In this document: piece after piece, positions 6,142 to 12,804 of the stretch
How positions within the stretch are numbered: position 1 is the first letter of the stretch
How the letters are laid out: every line of letters starts with the position of its first letter
DNA from: Alphaproteobacteria bacterium
Lineage (GTDB): Bacteria; Pseudomonadota; Alphaproteobacteria; Sphingomonadales; Sphingomonadaceae
DNA: 12,804 bases
NCBI GenBank assembly: GCA_018830415.1
Contig: JAHJSJ010000177.1
Span: forward strand, 1 to 12,804
Direction of reading: 5' to 3'
The notes under the pieces: model-generated
Seen by the model: the letters and a program-made list of their open reading frames with translations, nothing else
The model's database searches: none
Told to the model about the DNA's origin: nothing
Translations under genes and position numbers: made by a program

Positions 6142-6642
6142 TCACCTAGGCAGGGGGCGGCGGCGGGTCAAGCGGGCATGAAGCTGAGCGAGCGTCAAAC
6201 CGCTCAACGGGTCGCGCCAATCGGCGGCAATCGCCCGCGCCGGGGCGAGCACGAAGGCGCGCTGGCGGAAAGCGGGGTGCGGGATGGTGAGCGCCTGTGA
6301 CCGCCGCCCCGAACGCCATTCCCCGCCGCTCCACAGCACAATATCGCAATCAAGCACCCGGTCGCCCCAGCGCTGCCCGCGCCGCCTGCCAAATTCACGC
6401 TCGATCCGTTTGAGCGCGGCGAGCAGCGCGGGCGGGGCAAGCTCGCTCTCCAGCATCAGCGCGGCGTTAGCGAATCGGCGCTGCGCCGCGCCCATCGCCG
6501 GGGTGGCGATTACCGGGGAACGCGCGGCCACCATGCCGAGCGCCGCCAGTTCCTCCATCGCCGCGCGCACCACTTGCCGCGGTGGGCCATATTGCCCGCG
6601 GTGCCGGTTGCTGCCCAACGCTATCAGATAATGACTGCTCAA
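6142..6642 (-). CDS. folK: 2-amino-4-hydroxy-6-hydroxymethyldihydropteridine pyrophosphokinase (HPPK)
   Basis: HPPK transfers pyrophosphate from ATP to 6-hydroxymethyl-7,8-dihydropterin in cytosolic folate synthesis. The 166-aa protein begins (L/M)SSHYLIALGSN, the family's N-terminal strand and GSN loop. It carries RWGDRVLDCDIVLW with the two Mg-binding Asp residues (D98 and D100), then the IPHP block at 120-123 and RAFVLAP. The usual GPR triplet is GDR here. The start is TTG at 6642, which overlaps the preceding aguB stop as TTGA. AGGA lies a few nt upstream, inside the aguB end. The frame stays open upstream to 6792, but that extension only shadows aguB. Length and motifs are normal for the family. 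The short Arg-rich C-terminus is unremarkable. The gene is translationally coupled to aguB. Confidence 0.93.
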   Translation of the reverse strand: MSSHYLIALGSNRHRGQYGPPRQVVRAAMEELAALGMVAARSPVIATPAMGAAQRRFANAALMLESELAPPALLAALKRIEREFGRRRGQRWGDRVLDCDIVLWSGGEWRSGRRSQALTIPHPAFRQRAFVLAPARAIAADWRDPLSGLTLAQLHARLTRRRPLPR

Positions 6643-7517
6643 ATGTCCTGCGCGATCCGGCCGTAGAGCTGCGGGCGGCGGTCGCGGAAAAAGCCCATGC
6701 CCGCCCGGTGCCGCGCCGCGCGCGAGAGATCGAGCCTCGCCACCAGCACGCCCGTTTCCTCCGCGCCGAAGGATTCGACCAGATCGCCCCATTCGTCAGC
6801 GATGAAGGAATGGCCGTAGAACCGCTGCGCGCCGCCCTCTGGCCCTTCCGCGCCGATGCGATTGGCGGCCACCACCGGCATGCAGTTCGACACCGCGTGG
6901 CCCACCATCGCGCGCCGCCACATCCGGCTGGTGTCGAGATCGCTATCGTAAGGTTCAGACCCGATCGCGGTCGGATAAAGCAGCAGTTCCGCGCCCATCA
7001 ACGCCATCACGCGGGCACATTCGGGATACCATTGATCCCAGCAGATACCGACACCGACGCGCACCATCGCGCCATCCTCGCCCGGCACATCCCACACCTT
7101 GAAACCATCATTGCCGGGGCGGAAATAGAATTTTTCCTCGTAACCCGGCCCATCGGGGATGTGGCTTTTGCGGTAGGTGCCCATGATCGCGCCATCGGGG
7201 CCGATCATCGCGAGGGTGTTGTAATAGTGGTGCCCGTCGCGTTCGAAGAAGCTGGTCGGGATCGTCACCTTGAGCCTCGCCGCCAGCGCCTGCATCGCGG
7301 TCACGCTGGGGTGTTCCAGCGTCGGGCGGGCGAGCGCAAACAGCGCCTCGTCCTCCTCACGGCAGAAATAGGGGCCGCTGAACAGTTCGGGCGGCAGGAT
7401 CAGCTGCGCGCCCTTGGCGGCGGCGTCCTCCACCAGCGCGGCGACAGCGGCGATGTTGGCGGCTTCATCCGCTGAACCAAGCGGCAATTGCAGGGCGGCG
7501 ACGGTAATGGATGTCAT
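6639..7517 (-). CDS. aguB: N-carbamoylputrescine amidase
   Basis: This is a cytosolic carbon-nitrogen hydrolase (nitrilase superfamily) that converts N-carbamoylputrescine to putrescine, CO2 and ammonia, the last step of the agmatine route to putrescine. The 292-aa protein has the catalytic triad: E44 in LPPELFSGPYFC, K117 in YRKSHIPDGPGY and C159 in GVGICWDQWYPE. The YRKSHIPDGPGYEEKFYF and SDLDTSRMWRRAM blocks are typical of AguB. The start is set at ATG 7517 (MTSITVAALQ), where family similarity begins. An upstream extension to 7556 has no family match. The partner gene aguA (agmatine deiminase) is not in the window. The stop overlaps the folK start by 4 nt. Confidence 0.93.
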   Translation of the reverse strand: MTSITVAALQLPLGSADEAANIAAVAALVEDAAAKGAQLILPPELFSGPYFCREEDEALFALARPTLEHPSVTAMQALAARLKVTIPTSFFERDGHHYYNTLAMIGPDGAIMGTYRKSHIPDGPGYEEKFYFRPGNDGFKVWDVPGEDGAMVRVGVGICWDQWYPECARVMALMGAELLLYPTAIGSEPYDSDLDTSRMWRRAMVGHAVSNCMPVVAANRIGAEGPEGGAQRFYGHSFIADEWGDLVESFGAEETGVLVARLDLSRAARHRAGMGFFRDRRPQLYGRIAQDI

Positions 7518-7593
7518 GCCGCCGCCCATATAGCGATTTCGAGTTCGGTGGAACACCGAACGGCTCGGAAATCGCGGTCTACTAAAGCGCCGA

Positions 7594-8490
7594 TTATGCC
7601 GACTTCTTGAACAACAGAGTCATGCGGTCGCTTTCGCCCTTGCCTTTCAGGTCTTCGCGCTTGGTGGTCAGCACCGGGGGCATTTCCCACACCCCTTGCG
7701 GATGGTCGGCGGTGTCCTTGGGGTTGGCGTTGACTTCGCTCGCTGCGACCAGATCAAACCCGTTGAGGCGCATGAAATCCACCACGTCCTGCTGTTTCAG
7801 ATAGCCGCGCGTGCCATTGGCATAAGACCACGGCGCATCGGTCTTCGCGCGGTGCTGGACGATGCCGATCATCCCGTCATCCTTGAGCAATTCGCGCATC
7901 GCGCGGATTTCGCTGTCCGCGATCCCGGCCCGCGTGATCCCGTGCATCCCGCGAATCACCAGGATGCGGTCAAACGTGCCCTTCTGATCGTCCGGGATGG
8001 TTTCCAGCGTCATGCCGGAAAACCTTTCGGCCGCAAGCCCGGTATAGCCCGCCACTTCCGCGCCGAACCCCGCCGCCTGAACGCGAATACGCTCCTGCCG
8101 CTCGGGATCGCTGGTCGCCAGCCGGGGGTTGGCATAGATGCCGACCAATTCACCTTCGCCGCCCAGATAATGCCCCAGCAGGCGCGAATACCAGCCGCCG
8201 CCGGGCGCATATTCGCCCACCTTCATATCGGGCGCGACCTGAAAGAAGGCGAGCGTTTCGGCCGGGTGGCGGTGCGCATCGCGCGCGCGGTCTTCGGCGC
8301 GGGTGGGGTGATTGATCGCACCCGACAGCGCTTCGCCGTGATGCTTGAGGAACATTGCCGACATCTGCTCCGGCGTCATGTTCTTGTGCATCATCGGCTT
8401 GTCCTCCTTGCCGCCGTGGTGGTCGGCAAGGACGGGTGCGGCAATGGCAAGGCCACTCGCAGTGGCGAGGGCAAGGATCAATTTCTTCAT
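7594..8490 (-). CDS. Secreted class I SAM-methyltransferase-like protein (COG4798 type)
   Basis: The 298-aa protein begins with a clear signal peptide (MKKLILALATASGLAIAAPV, cleavage near VLA-D, residue 22-23). A His/Met-rich stretch follows (DHHGGKEDKPMMHKNM). The Rossmann-like motif VGEYAPGGGWYSRLLGHYLG at residues 91-110 corresponds to SAM-binding motif I of class I methyltransferases, and FDRILVIRGMHGI and LLKDDGMIGIVQHR fit later strands. This matches the predicted methyltransferase family COG4798, whose substrate is not known to me. The ATG at 8490 has GGGAG 9 nt upstream. The open frame to 9036 is only a shadow of msrA. The gene is divergent from msrA (99 bp) and 76 bp upstream of aguB. 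Predicted export is odd for a SAM-dependent enzyme. Confidence 0.85.
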   Translation of the reverse strand: MKKLILALATASGLAIAAPVLADHHGGKEDKPMMHKNMTPEQMSAMFLKHHGEALSGAINHPTRAEDRARDAHRHPAETLAFFQVAPDMKVGEYAPGGGWYSRLLGHYLGGEGELVGIYANPRLATSDPERQERIRVQAAGFGAEVAGYTGLAAERFSGMTLETIPDDQKGTFDRILVIRGMHGITRAGIADSEIRAMRELLKDDGMIGIVQHRAKTDAPWSYANGTRGYLKQQDVVDFMRLNGFDLVAASEVNANPKDTADHPQGVWEMPPVLTTKREDLKGKGESDRMTLLFKKSA

Positions 8491-8589
8491 GGTCGAATTC
8501 TCCCTTGGGAAACGCAGTTGAACCAGAACACACCAGTGGCAATTGCGTTCTTCTGCACTATCTCTGGCAGAAACCAGCGGAGATTTCGA

Positions 8590-9144
8590 GTGAGCAATTT
8601 GGAAACGGTCATTGTCGCAGGCGGGTGCTTCTGGTGCACCGAAGCGGTGTTCCGCGATGTGGTGGGCGTGACGATGGTCGAAAGCGGCTATATCGGCGGC
8701 ACGAAAGTGAACCCGACCTACAAGGAAGTGTGCACCGGCACCACCGGCCATGCAGAGGCGATCCGGGTGACGTTTGATCCCCACGCGATCAGCCTTGGCA
8801 ATATGTATGACGTGTTCCTCGGCACGCATGATCCGACGCAGCTCAACCGGCAGGGCGGCGATGTCGGCACGCAATACCGCAGCGCGATCTTCCCGCTGTC
8901 TGACGCGCAAGCGGCGGAGGCGGAAGCGGCGATTGCGCGCTGGAATGACGATAACGCCAAGGTGGCGGTGACCACCATCGAAGGCCTGTCGGGCGGCGAG
9001 CAGACTGCGGAGTGGTATCCGGCGGAAGGCTACCATCAGGAATATTGGGACGGCGAAGGCCAGCGCAATCCCTATTGCCTTGCGGTGATCCCGCCCAAGC
9101 TGATGAAATTGCGGAAATCTTTTCAGAAATATGTCAAGGATTAA
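8590..9144 (+). CDS. msrA: Peptide-methionine (S)-S-oxide reductase MsrA
   Basis: MsrA reduces methionine-S-sulfoxide in proteins and free methionine, using thioredoxin. The 184-aa protein has GGCFWCTE near the N-terminus, with nucleophile C13 and acid E18, plus a second Cys at C16. It then shows NPTYKEVCTGTTGHAEAIRV, DVGTQYRS and AEGYHQEYW, all MsrA signatures. C163 in NPYC is a candidate resolving Cys. The far C-terminal Cys pair of the E. coli enzyme is absent. The start is GTG at 8590 with GGAG 8 nt upstream. There is no signal peptide, so the protein is cytosolic. The gene is divergent from the secreted methyltransferase-like gene, and the 99-bp gap must hold both promoters. I see no clear boxes in that gap. 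Confidence 0.95.
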   Translation: MSNLETVIVAGGCFWCTEAVFRDVVGVTMVESGYIGGTKVNPTYKEVCTGTTGHAEAIRVTFDPHAISLGNMYDVFLGTHDPTQLNRQGGDVGTQYRSAIFPLSDAQAAEAEAAIARWNDDNAKVAVTTIEGLSGGEQTAEWYPAEGYHQEYWDGEGQRNPYCLAVIPPKLMKLRKSFQKYVKD

Positions 9145-9298
9145 ACGGAAGGGCTGCTTTCGTCGTCATTCGATAAAAGCTGCCATTCTGGAAACGACCC
9201 CATTATGGCCATTAGCGCAGCTGGATCTGGCCTTGCCTGGTTGCAACCCCGAACAGATACGGGCATTGCCAGCAAACACTTTTGTTTAAGGGGGCACC

Positions 9299-9466
9299 TT
9301 GACCGTCGATTTGGCTGCCAGCGTTGTCCCCCATAACGTCCTGAACGTTGTAGCCATCGGATATGGAGGAACTGGTCCGGCCCGCCCGTTTCGCCTAAAC
9401 GGCCACCGCTTAGTGATCGGCGATGGCAACACCTTGGCGCAAGCGCTCGAACGGCTGGACCATTAA
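9299..9466 (+). CDS. Possible 55-codon ORF upstream of the POT transporter
   Basis: The frame opens after a TAA at 9287-9289. It starts at TTG 9299, preceded by AAGGGGGCACC, and ends with TAA at 9464-9466. The product would read MTVDLAASVVPHNV near the start and RLNGHRLVIGDGNTLAQALE near the end, in a composition close to real alphaproteobacterial protein. It overlaps the first 15 codons of the transporter frame if that begins at ATG 9423, and its stop lies 1 nt before an alternative TTG start at 9468. I do not recognise the family. It could be a small leader protein, the relic of a longer gene, or chance. The rest of the gap (9145-9298) shows no clear gene. Confidence 0.3.
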   Translation: MTVDLAASVVPHNVLNVVAIGYGGTGPARPFRLNGHRLVIGDGNTLAQALERLDH

Positions 9467-10877
9467 CTTGGCCACCGCCTCATTGCCGCCCGCCACCACC
9501 CCGAGGCCTCCGGCACACGACCGCGCCTTTTTCGGCCATCCTAAAGGCCTTGGGTTCCTTGCTGGGGCCGAGATGTGGGAGCGGTTCAGCTTTTATTCGA
9601 TGCAGTCCCTGCTGATGCTTTACATGACCAAATATCTGCTGCTCGATGGCAATTCGAGCAAGGTCGCTGGGCTCGACACTTATCGCAGCGTACTTGAACA
9701 GATCTTCGGGCCGATGACCAGTCTGGCGCTCGCGGCGCAGACATTCGGGCTTTATTCTGGCTTTATTCTGGTCACTCCGCTGATCGGTGCCTGGCTCGGT
9801 GACCGGGTATGGGGCCGGACCCGGACCGTGACGATTGGTGCTCTTTTGATGAGCGCCGGGCACCTAACGATGGCAATGGAACAGGCGTTCCTGCTAGCAC
9901 TTCTGTTGCTGATCTTCGGCGGCGGGCTGTTCATTAGCAATCTTGCGGCGCAGATCGGCGGCCTTTATGCGTTCGACGACACCAGACGCACCCGCGCCTT
10001 CGGCATCTACCTTATGGCGGTCAACGTCGGCATATTCGCCGCGCCGCTGATTTCGGGCACCCTTGGCGAGCGGGTGGGCTGGCACTGGGGCTTCGGTGCC
10101 GCCGGGATTGGGATGCTTATCGGCCTTGGCACTTACCTAGCGGGACGACGGCATCTTCCGCAGGATGTGATTGTCAAAGGTAGCAAGCCCGTCCCGCTGA
10201 CCAAAAGACAATGGCAGTCGGTTGGGGGGTTGATCTTGCTCTACCTTCCCAAACTGTTCTTCTTTGCCGCGATCCAGCAGGCATATGGTATCATGATCGT
10301 TTGGGCAGATAGTGCAGTTGATCGCAAAATTAGCGGGTTCGAAATTCCGGTGACTTGGATACTGGTTGTCGACGGTATTCTAACGATTGTTGGCGTGTTG
10401 CTTGCAAATCGCATATGGGCGCAAATGGCGGCGAGGGGGCGCGAACCGCACGACATTCGCAAAATCGGTATTGCCAACGTGATCGCTGCCGCGTCATTCC
10501 TGCTGATCGCGGGCTTTTCGGTGATGCCGCAAGTTCCCGTTTATGGCTGGCTGCTGTTCTACCTCGTGCTCGATCTCTCCTTTGGCTGGAACGATCCGCC
10601 GGCGCGCGCGCTGATTGCCCGCTTCGCCCCGTGCTCGGTCAATGGCATGATGTTTGCGCTCTATTCGCTGTCGGGATCTCTGGGCTTTTTTCTCCTTGGA
10701 TGGCTCGGACGTTTCTATGAGCCGCTTGGACCGACGAAATATTTTCTGCTGACGGCCACACTCCCACTCACCGGAGCTCTGTTGCTGATTGTCTTCGCCC
10801 GCCCACTCGAACGGCTGCTAGCTCGCGGTGACGCGGATCGCGCCGATCTGGACCTGGGCAGCAAATTGTCCGTGTGA
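9423..10877 (+). CDS. POT/PTR-family proton-coupled oligopeptide transporter
   Basis: This inner-membrane protein belongs to the POT family, whose members import di- and tripeptides with protons. The open frame gives 484 aa. The first helix holds EMWERFSFYSM, the family's ExxERFxYY proton-coupling motif (E50, E53, R54) with Phe in place of the first Tyr. GAWLGDRVWGRTRTVTIGAL is the PTR2 loop signature. At least twelve hydrophobic segments follow to about residue 465, and the tail is charged. The start is uncertain. ATG 9423 has no good SD, and its first 15 codons overlap the small ORF. TTG 9468 would give a conventional MATASLPPATTP start and 469 aa, just after the small ORF's TAA. The gene stands alone. 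A role beyond peptide uptake cannot be judged from here. Confidence 0.9.
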   Translation: MATPWRKRSNGWTINLATASLPPATTPRPPAHDRAFFGHPKGLGFLAGAEMWERFSFYSMQSLLMLYMTKYLLLDGNSSKVAGLDTYRSVLEQIFGPMTSLALAAQTFGLYSGFILVTPLIGAWLGDRVWGRTRTVTIGALLMSAGHLTMAMEQAFLLALLLLIFGGGLFISNLAAQIGGLYAFDDTRRTRAFGIYLMAVNVGIFAAPLISGTLGERVGWHWGFGAAGIGMLIGLGTYLAGRRHLPQDVIVKGSKPVPLTKRQWQSVGGLILLYLPKLFFFAAIQQAYGIMIVWADSAVDRKISGFEIPVTWILVVDGILTIVGVLLANRIWAQMAARGREPHDIRKIGIANVIAAASFLLIAGFSVMPQVPVYGWLLFYLVLDLSFGWNDPPARALIARFAPCSVNGMMFALYSLSGSLGFFLLGWLGRFYEPLGPTKYFLLTATLPLTGALLLIVFARPLERLLARGDADRADLDLGSKLSV

Positions 10878-11192
10878 GCGCTTCCTGCGGTGTTATCAGA
10901 GCAACTGCACCAGGCGTGAGGGCGAGTTTGGCTGCCACATAAATGGGGCGTCTTACTGAGTTTTGGCTGAAGTCGATCGTTTCTAGATCTTAGCCGGTGA
11001 CGAGAGCGAGACTGACAGTGTCACCCGTTTGCCCTAGATGTGTTTAGTTGCAGATGCTCTGACAGAGCCGGTAGCGGTGCTCGCGGCACCTGATGGTCCG
11101 CTAACCACCCACTATCAGTCATTCGCCGCGCCCGGACACAATCCCGAAAGCAGAATTGCAGCAAGCGACCCCATTGGCAACAATCCAAGGTT
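10878..11192. other. Intergenic stretch after the transporter gene, no gene recognised
   Basis: The sequence is less GC-rich than the flanking genes, and I see no convincing CDS or RNA. The most visible structure is a 6-bp stem, GGTGAC/GTCACC, at 10996-11025 with an 18-nt loop and an internal TGACAGTGTCA dyad. This could contribute to transcript termination but is weak. Short frames on both strands match nothing I know. Confidence 0.4.
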
Positions 11193-11301
11193 CGTCGCCC
11201 CGTGCTTGACACGGGGCTTGGCTTTCTTTGGCGCGGGCGGAAAAAGCAAGCCGCGCCCCGGATCCCCGGCCTGCGCCGGGGCAGGCAAGTCCGGGGCGAC
11301 G
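11193..11301. repeat. Compound palindromic intergenic repeat next to rsmB
   Basis: The two ends are inverted copies (10 bp perfect: CGTCGCCCCG/CGGGGCGACG; 15 of 18 over the longer arms). The left module is a perfect hairpin, CCCCGTGCTTGACACGGGG (11198-11216). The right module is nested: GCCCCGGA/TCCGGGGC (11255-11262 and 11290-11297) around CCCCGGC-CTGC-GCCGGGG (11264-11281). The middle (CTTGGCTTTCTTT ... AAAAAGCAAG) is also roughly palindromic. This fits the GC-rich intergenic palindromes common in sphingomonads. It lies 8 bp after the rsmB stop. On the minus strand the right module is followed by GCGGCTTGCTTTTTCC, so it may also end rsmB transcripts. Confidence 0.7.
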
Positions 11302-11309
11302 ATGGGGGG

Positions 11310-12575
11310 TTAGGGTTTCACCCACCGCGCCACAAAAAACCCGTCCAGCCCGCCGTGGTCAACCAGCATTCCGGGATGGGTGCGCAGCCAGCCTTCAGGC
11401 GTGGGGGTGAGGCCTGCGGGGAGTTCGTCTGCCATGATCGGCATCGGTGTGAGGCCGCAATTGGCTTCGATCCACGCGGCTTGGCTCTCGCCTTCCTCGG
11501 CCTCCAGCGAGCACACGGCATAGACCATCACGCCGCCGGGGTTGAGCCATTCGGTGGCCCGCGCGATCAGCCCCCGCTGCAATTCGACCATTTCGGGGAT
11601 CTGCCGCGCGCCGATCCGGTGCAGCACATCGGGATGGCGGCGGCAGGTGCCCGTTGCGGTGCAGGGCGCGTCGATCAGGATCGCGTCGAAGCGGTGTTTC
11701 GGCTCCCACACCAGCGCATCGGCGCGCACGGGGGAGGCTTTCAGCCCGGTGCGTTTGAGGTTGTCTTTCAGTAGCTCCAGCCGCCGTTTGGAGCTGTCGA
11801 GCGCGGTGACGTTCCACCCCGCCGCTGCCAGTTGCATCGTCTTGCCGCCGGGCGCGGCGCACAGGTCGAGCGCGTTTTTCGCGCCAGAATCATTAGCTCC
11901 TTCGCCCAGCAGCCGCGCCGGGATCGACGCCGCGATATCCTGCACCCACCAATCGCCCGCCTTGAAGTCCGCGAGGCTCTCCACCGCCGCGCCGCGCGGC
12001 AGGCGCACATGGCCCGGCGCCAGCGTAATGCCGCCCATCGCCACGGCGCGGGTTTCGGTTTCGCCTGTATCTTTCAACGCCAGATCGAGTTCGGGCGGGA
12101 AGGCGAGGCCGGGGGCGATGGCGGTGGCGCGTTCCTCGGCCCAGCGGGCGACGACCGCCGGTGGCAAGGTGGGCGCATCGGGCAGCACGCTCACACCCGG
12201 CTTTACCAGCGTGGAGAACACCCCGTGGGCGAGCCTCCTCGGCCCGCCTGCCAGCAGCGGCAAGCCGGTGGCGATCACCGCGTGCGGCGGGGTGTCCAAT
12301 CGCAGCGCCTGCGCCAGCATGATCCGCAGCACCATCCGCACCTTGGCATCATCGGGCAGGCGCTGTTTGGTGACGCTGTCGATCAGCGCATCAATGTCGG
12401 TCAACCAGCGCAGTGTCTCACTCGCAATCGCGCGGGCCAGCGCGCGGTCGGGCGCGGTGCGAATAGAGCTGAGCGCCGCGCCTTCGGCGATTTCCAGCGT
12501 CTCTCCCCGCCGGAATACGGCATCAAGCAGGCGAAGCGCAGCGCGGCGCACGGAAAGTCCGGGGGTGGTTGGCAT
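11310..12575 (-). CDS. rsmB: RsmB-type 16S rRNA (cytosine-C5)-methyltransferase
   Basis: RsmB (Fmu/Sun) methylates C967 of 16S rRNA with SAM. The 421-aa protein has an N-terminal NusB-like all-helical domain (about residues 5-130) and a C-terminal NOL1/NOP2/Sun methyltransferase domain (about 180-420). SAM-binding motif I is LDLCAAPGGKTMQLA (236-250). Motif IV DAPCTATGTCRRHPD carries C305, and motif VI VYAVCSLEAEEGE carries C355. These are the two Cys residues of m5C RNA methyltransferases, with the motif VI Cys normally the nucleophile. The start is ATG 12575 with only a weak SD. The length is typical of alphaproteobacterial RsmB. The gene is divergent from the DUF1674 gene (54-bp gap), and a palindromic repeat follows its stop. 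A related m5C methyltransferase with another site is possible. Confidence 0.9.
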   Translation of the reverse strand: MPTTPGLSVRRAALRLLDAVFRRGETLEIAEGAALSSIRTAPDRALARAIASETLRWLTDIDALIDSVTKQRLPDDAKVRMVLRIMLAQALRLDTPPHAVIATGLPLLAGGPRRLAHGVFSTLVKPGVSVLPDAPTLPPAVVARWAEERATAIAPGLAFPPELDLALKDTGETETRAVAMGGITLAPGHVRLPRGAAVESLADFKAGDWWVQDIAASIPARLLGEGANDSGAKNALDLCAAPGGKTMQLAAAGWNVTALDSSKRRLELLKDNLKRTGLKASPVRADALVWEPKHRFDAILIDAPCTATGTCRRHPDVLHRIGARQIPEMVELQRGLIARATEWLNPGGVMVYAVCSLEAEEGESQAAWIEANCGLTPMPIMADELPAGLTPTPEGWLRTHPGMLVDHGGLDGFFVARWVKP

Positions 12576-12629
12576 GGGCGGCCTCTAACCACTATTGAAA
12601 CCAAGCGCCAGCACGCGCATTTGGGTGAT

Positions 12630-12800
12630 ATGACCAAGCAGAAATCCGAGGCTGCCAAGCAGTTCACCAAACCCGCGCATTGGACCAACGACCCGGTGCC
12701 TGCGCCCAAACAGGTCGATCCGCTGAAGGGTGAGCCAAAGGAACTCTCCCCCACCCGCTACGGCGATTGGGAGAAAAACGGCATCGCCTGGGATTTCTAG
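12630..12800 (+). CDS. DUF1674 protein, SDHAF4-like succinate dehydrogenase assembly factor
   Basis: This 56-aa protein ends in PTRYGDWEKNGIAWDF, the hallmark of DUF1674. In mitochondria, SDHAF4 of this family binds the flavinylated SdhA subunit during assembly of succinate dehydrogenase. A similar bacterial role is inferred, not shown. The N-terminal half is Lys/Pro-rich and probably disordered (KSEAAKQFTKPAHWTNDP). The start is ATG 12630, preceded by TGGGTGAT, a weak SD. The stop TAG at 12798 is complete, 4 bp before the window end. It is divergent from rsmB. From memory, DUF1674 genes often lie near rsmB and htpX in alphaproteobacteria. Confidence 0.88.
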   Translation: MTKQKSEAAKQFTKPAHWTNDPVPAPKQVDPLKGEPKELSPTRYGDWEKNGIAWDF

Positions 12801-12804
12801 AAAA

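Noticed and set aside
7696..8589. Plus-strand frame running into msrA, suggesting a 482-aa protein
   Set aside because: The part before GTG 8590 is the antisense of the secreted methyltransferase-like gene. The MsrA family match starts right at SNLETVIVAGGCFWC.
8491..9036. N-terminal extension of the methyltransferase-like protein over msrA
   Set aside because: The MKK signal peptide with an SD just upstream marks the true start. The extension is an msrA shadow.
11832..12629. Long plus-strand frame fused to the DUF1674 gene (322 aa)
   Set aside because: It is antisense to rsmB and has no family pattern. DUF1674 proteins are short, and ATG 12630 fits.
1..12804. CRISPR array, transposase, toxin-antitoxin or defence genes
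   Set aside because: I saw no spaced direct repeats, no DDE or recombinase motifs, and no small paired ORFs of known types. The only mobile-type DNA is the palindromic element and the gene remnant.

Overview
The window is GC-rich, gene-dense chromosomal DNA. Its genes point to an alphaproteobacterium, most likely a sphingomonad in the Erythrobacter group. The pointers are a COG4798-type secreted methyltransferase-like protein, a DUF1674 gene next to an rsmB-type gene, a POT-family transporter, GTG/TTG starts, and GC-rich palindromic intergenic repeats. This is a judgement from protein flavour, not from a marker gene.

Layout. (1) 1-348: the 3' end of a MotB-like flagellar stator gene, converging on and overlapping a two-gene arsenic resistance operon on the minus strand (arsR then acr3, 1706-298). 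A strong inverted-repeat operator sits at the arsR start. (2) 2012-4900: a secreted M16 zinc peptidase, read away from arsR and followed by a hairpin. (3) 4901-6021: a gene-poor scar. It contains a truncated, decayed 3' half of a tRNA-Lys, a 275-bp palindromic MITE-like element with perfect 35-bp terminal inverted repeats that starts where the tRNA relic stops, an orphan intrinsic terminator, and a chimeric remnant of phage/plasmid-type genes. The scar ends at the 3' end of an intact tRNA-Lys(UUU) (6022-6097, minus). (4) 6142-8490, minus strand: a COG4798 secreted methyltransferase-like protein, N-carbamoylputrescine amidase (aguB), and folK starting at a TTG that overlaps the aguB stop; the tRNA lies next downstream. 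(5) 8590-9144: msrA, divergent from the methyltransferase gene. (6) 9423-10877: a POT/PTR proton-coupled peptide transporter, preceded by a possible 55-codon ORF whose stop lies next to an alternative transporter start. (7) 10878-11309: mostly featureless sequence ending in a compound palindromic repeat beside the rsmB stop. (8) 11310-12575: RsmB-type rRNA m5C methyltransferase (minus), divergent from a DUF1674 (SDHAF4-like) gene at 12630-12800.

Most genes are housekeeping or stress functions without a common pathway. ArsR and Acr3 form one inducible arsenite-efflux unit. AguB and FolK are translationally coupled but biochemically unrelated. I see no defence system, CRISPR array, transposase or biosynthetic cluster. 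The least ordinary stretch is the tRNA-flanked scar at about 5041-6024.
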